Positions 63,831 through 64,000 of a stretch of 64,000 bases of DNA are shown here, one piece after another (position 1 is the first letter of the stretch; each line of letters opens with the position of its first letter). The notes below the pieces were generated by a model. It ran no database searches. It was not told the DNA's origin and saw nothing but the letters and a program-made list of their open reading frames with translations. The DNA is taken from positions 31,448,501 to 31,512,500 of the forward strand of contig JAMJFZ010000239.1 in the NCBI GenBank assembly GCA_026225945.1. The letters run 5' to 3'. This DNA comes from Cricetomys ansorgei (taxonomy: Eukaryota; Chordata; Mammalia; Rodentia; Nesomyidae). A program made the translations under genes and the position numbers.

Positions 63831-64000
63831 ATTGTTTTAACCTTTTTTCCTCCCTACATGGAAATATATTTTTTTAAAATTTTTATTTATTGAAGAACGT
63901 CTGGTAGTCAAGACCTTGGCAAACACGAAAGTGATAAAAGTTAATAAGTTTCTGCTCTTGGTATTCTGGGCTTTTCATATAGACGCTCTCTAGTCCTGTG

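Larger units (their letters stand above)
45421..64000. other. Gene-free region upstream of TERF1
   Basis: I find no exon with splice sites and conserved coding. In human the next gene on this side is KCNB2, whose long last exon is not present here. The region is dominated by repeats listed separately. 52130-52940, 58480-60050 and 62980-63700 are the largest stretches free of recognised repeats. Confidence 0.7.

Noticed and set aside
1..64000. Interstitial telomeric TTAGGG arrays, which would be notable next to a telomere-binding gene
   Set aside because: Only isolated TTAGGG hexamers were seen, no tandem run.
1..64000. CRISPR array, operons, prophage or other prokaryotic features
   Set aside because: The sequence is clearly mammalian; no regularly spaced direct repeats with unique spacers.
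45421..64000. KCNB2 terminal exon, expected upstream of TERF1 from human synteny
   Set aside because: No long conserved channel coding exon on the - strand; the gene presumably lies beyond the window.

Overview
This window is mammalian nuclear DNA from a rodent. It has dispersed single exons with GT/AG splice sites, introns of up to several kb, and dense B1, B2/B3, B4 and ID-type SINEs, L1 remnants, LTRs and hAT fragments. The TRF1 coding sequence resembles mouse more than human but clearly differs from mouse, so a muroid such as a cricetid (hamster, vole or deer mouse) is likely. I infer this; no single diagnostic sequence proves it.

Two protein-coding genes are supported, and they converge. 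On the + strand, the last three coding exons of SBSPON lie at 7964-8054, 9220-9396 and 12209-12326. SBSPON encodes a secreted somatomedin-B / thrombospondin-type-1 matrix protein, and its earlier exons lie left of the window. On the - strand, the complete TERF1 gene (telomeric repeat-binding factor 1) runs from the start codon at 45245 to the stop at 20625. It has ten coding exons, an intact 423-codon reading frame, matching splice phases throughout, a CpG-rich promoter, and a C-terminal Myb telobox domain. The order and orientation match the human 8q region, where SBSPON and TERF1 also converge. KCNB2, which flanks the TERF1 5' side in human, is not seen here.

Layout: 1-7963 is SBSPON intron with SINEs and simple repeats. 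7964-12326 holds the SBSPON terminal exons. 12327 to about 20300 is the intergenic gap, possibly including a long SBSPON 3' UTR, with B1/B2 copies, a hAT element and an exact 34-bp tandem duplication. 20318-45245 is TERF1, with several LTR-like elements on the opposite strand inside its introns, a degenerate minisatellite, and a 32-nt homopolymer beside the exon 6 donor. About 44820-45420 is the promoter CpG island with three CCAAT boxes and a YY1-like motif at the ATG. 45420-64000 is gene-free sequence with two candidate solo LTRs, an interrupted L1 ORF2 remnant, an L1 3'-end fragment, another hAT copy and an ancient MaLR LTR.

The two genes are not known to work together. TRF1 binds duplex telomeric TTAGGG as a shelterin subunit in the nucleus; SBSPON is extracellular. 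I found no sign of a new biological system. The most useful observations concern TERF1: a frame-neutral cassette exon matching the TRF1/PIN2 alternative exon, a shortened C-terminus, no canonical tankyrase-binding motif, and a long T tract just downstream of a weak 5' splice site. Repeat boundaries are estimates by eye, and family names are given only where the consensus is recognisable.
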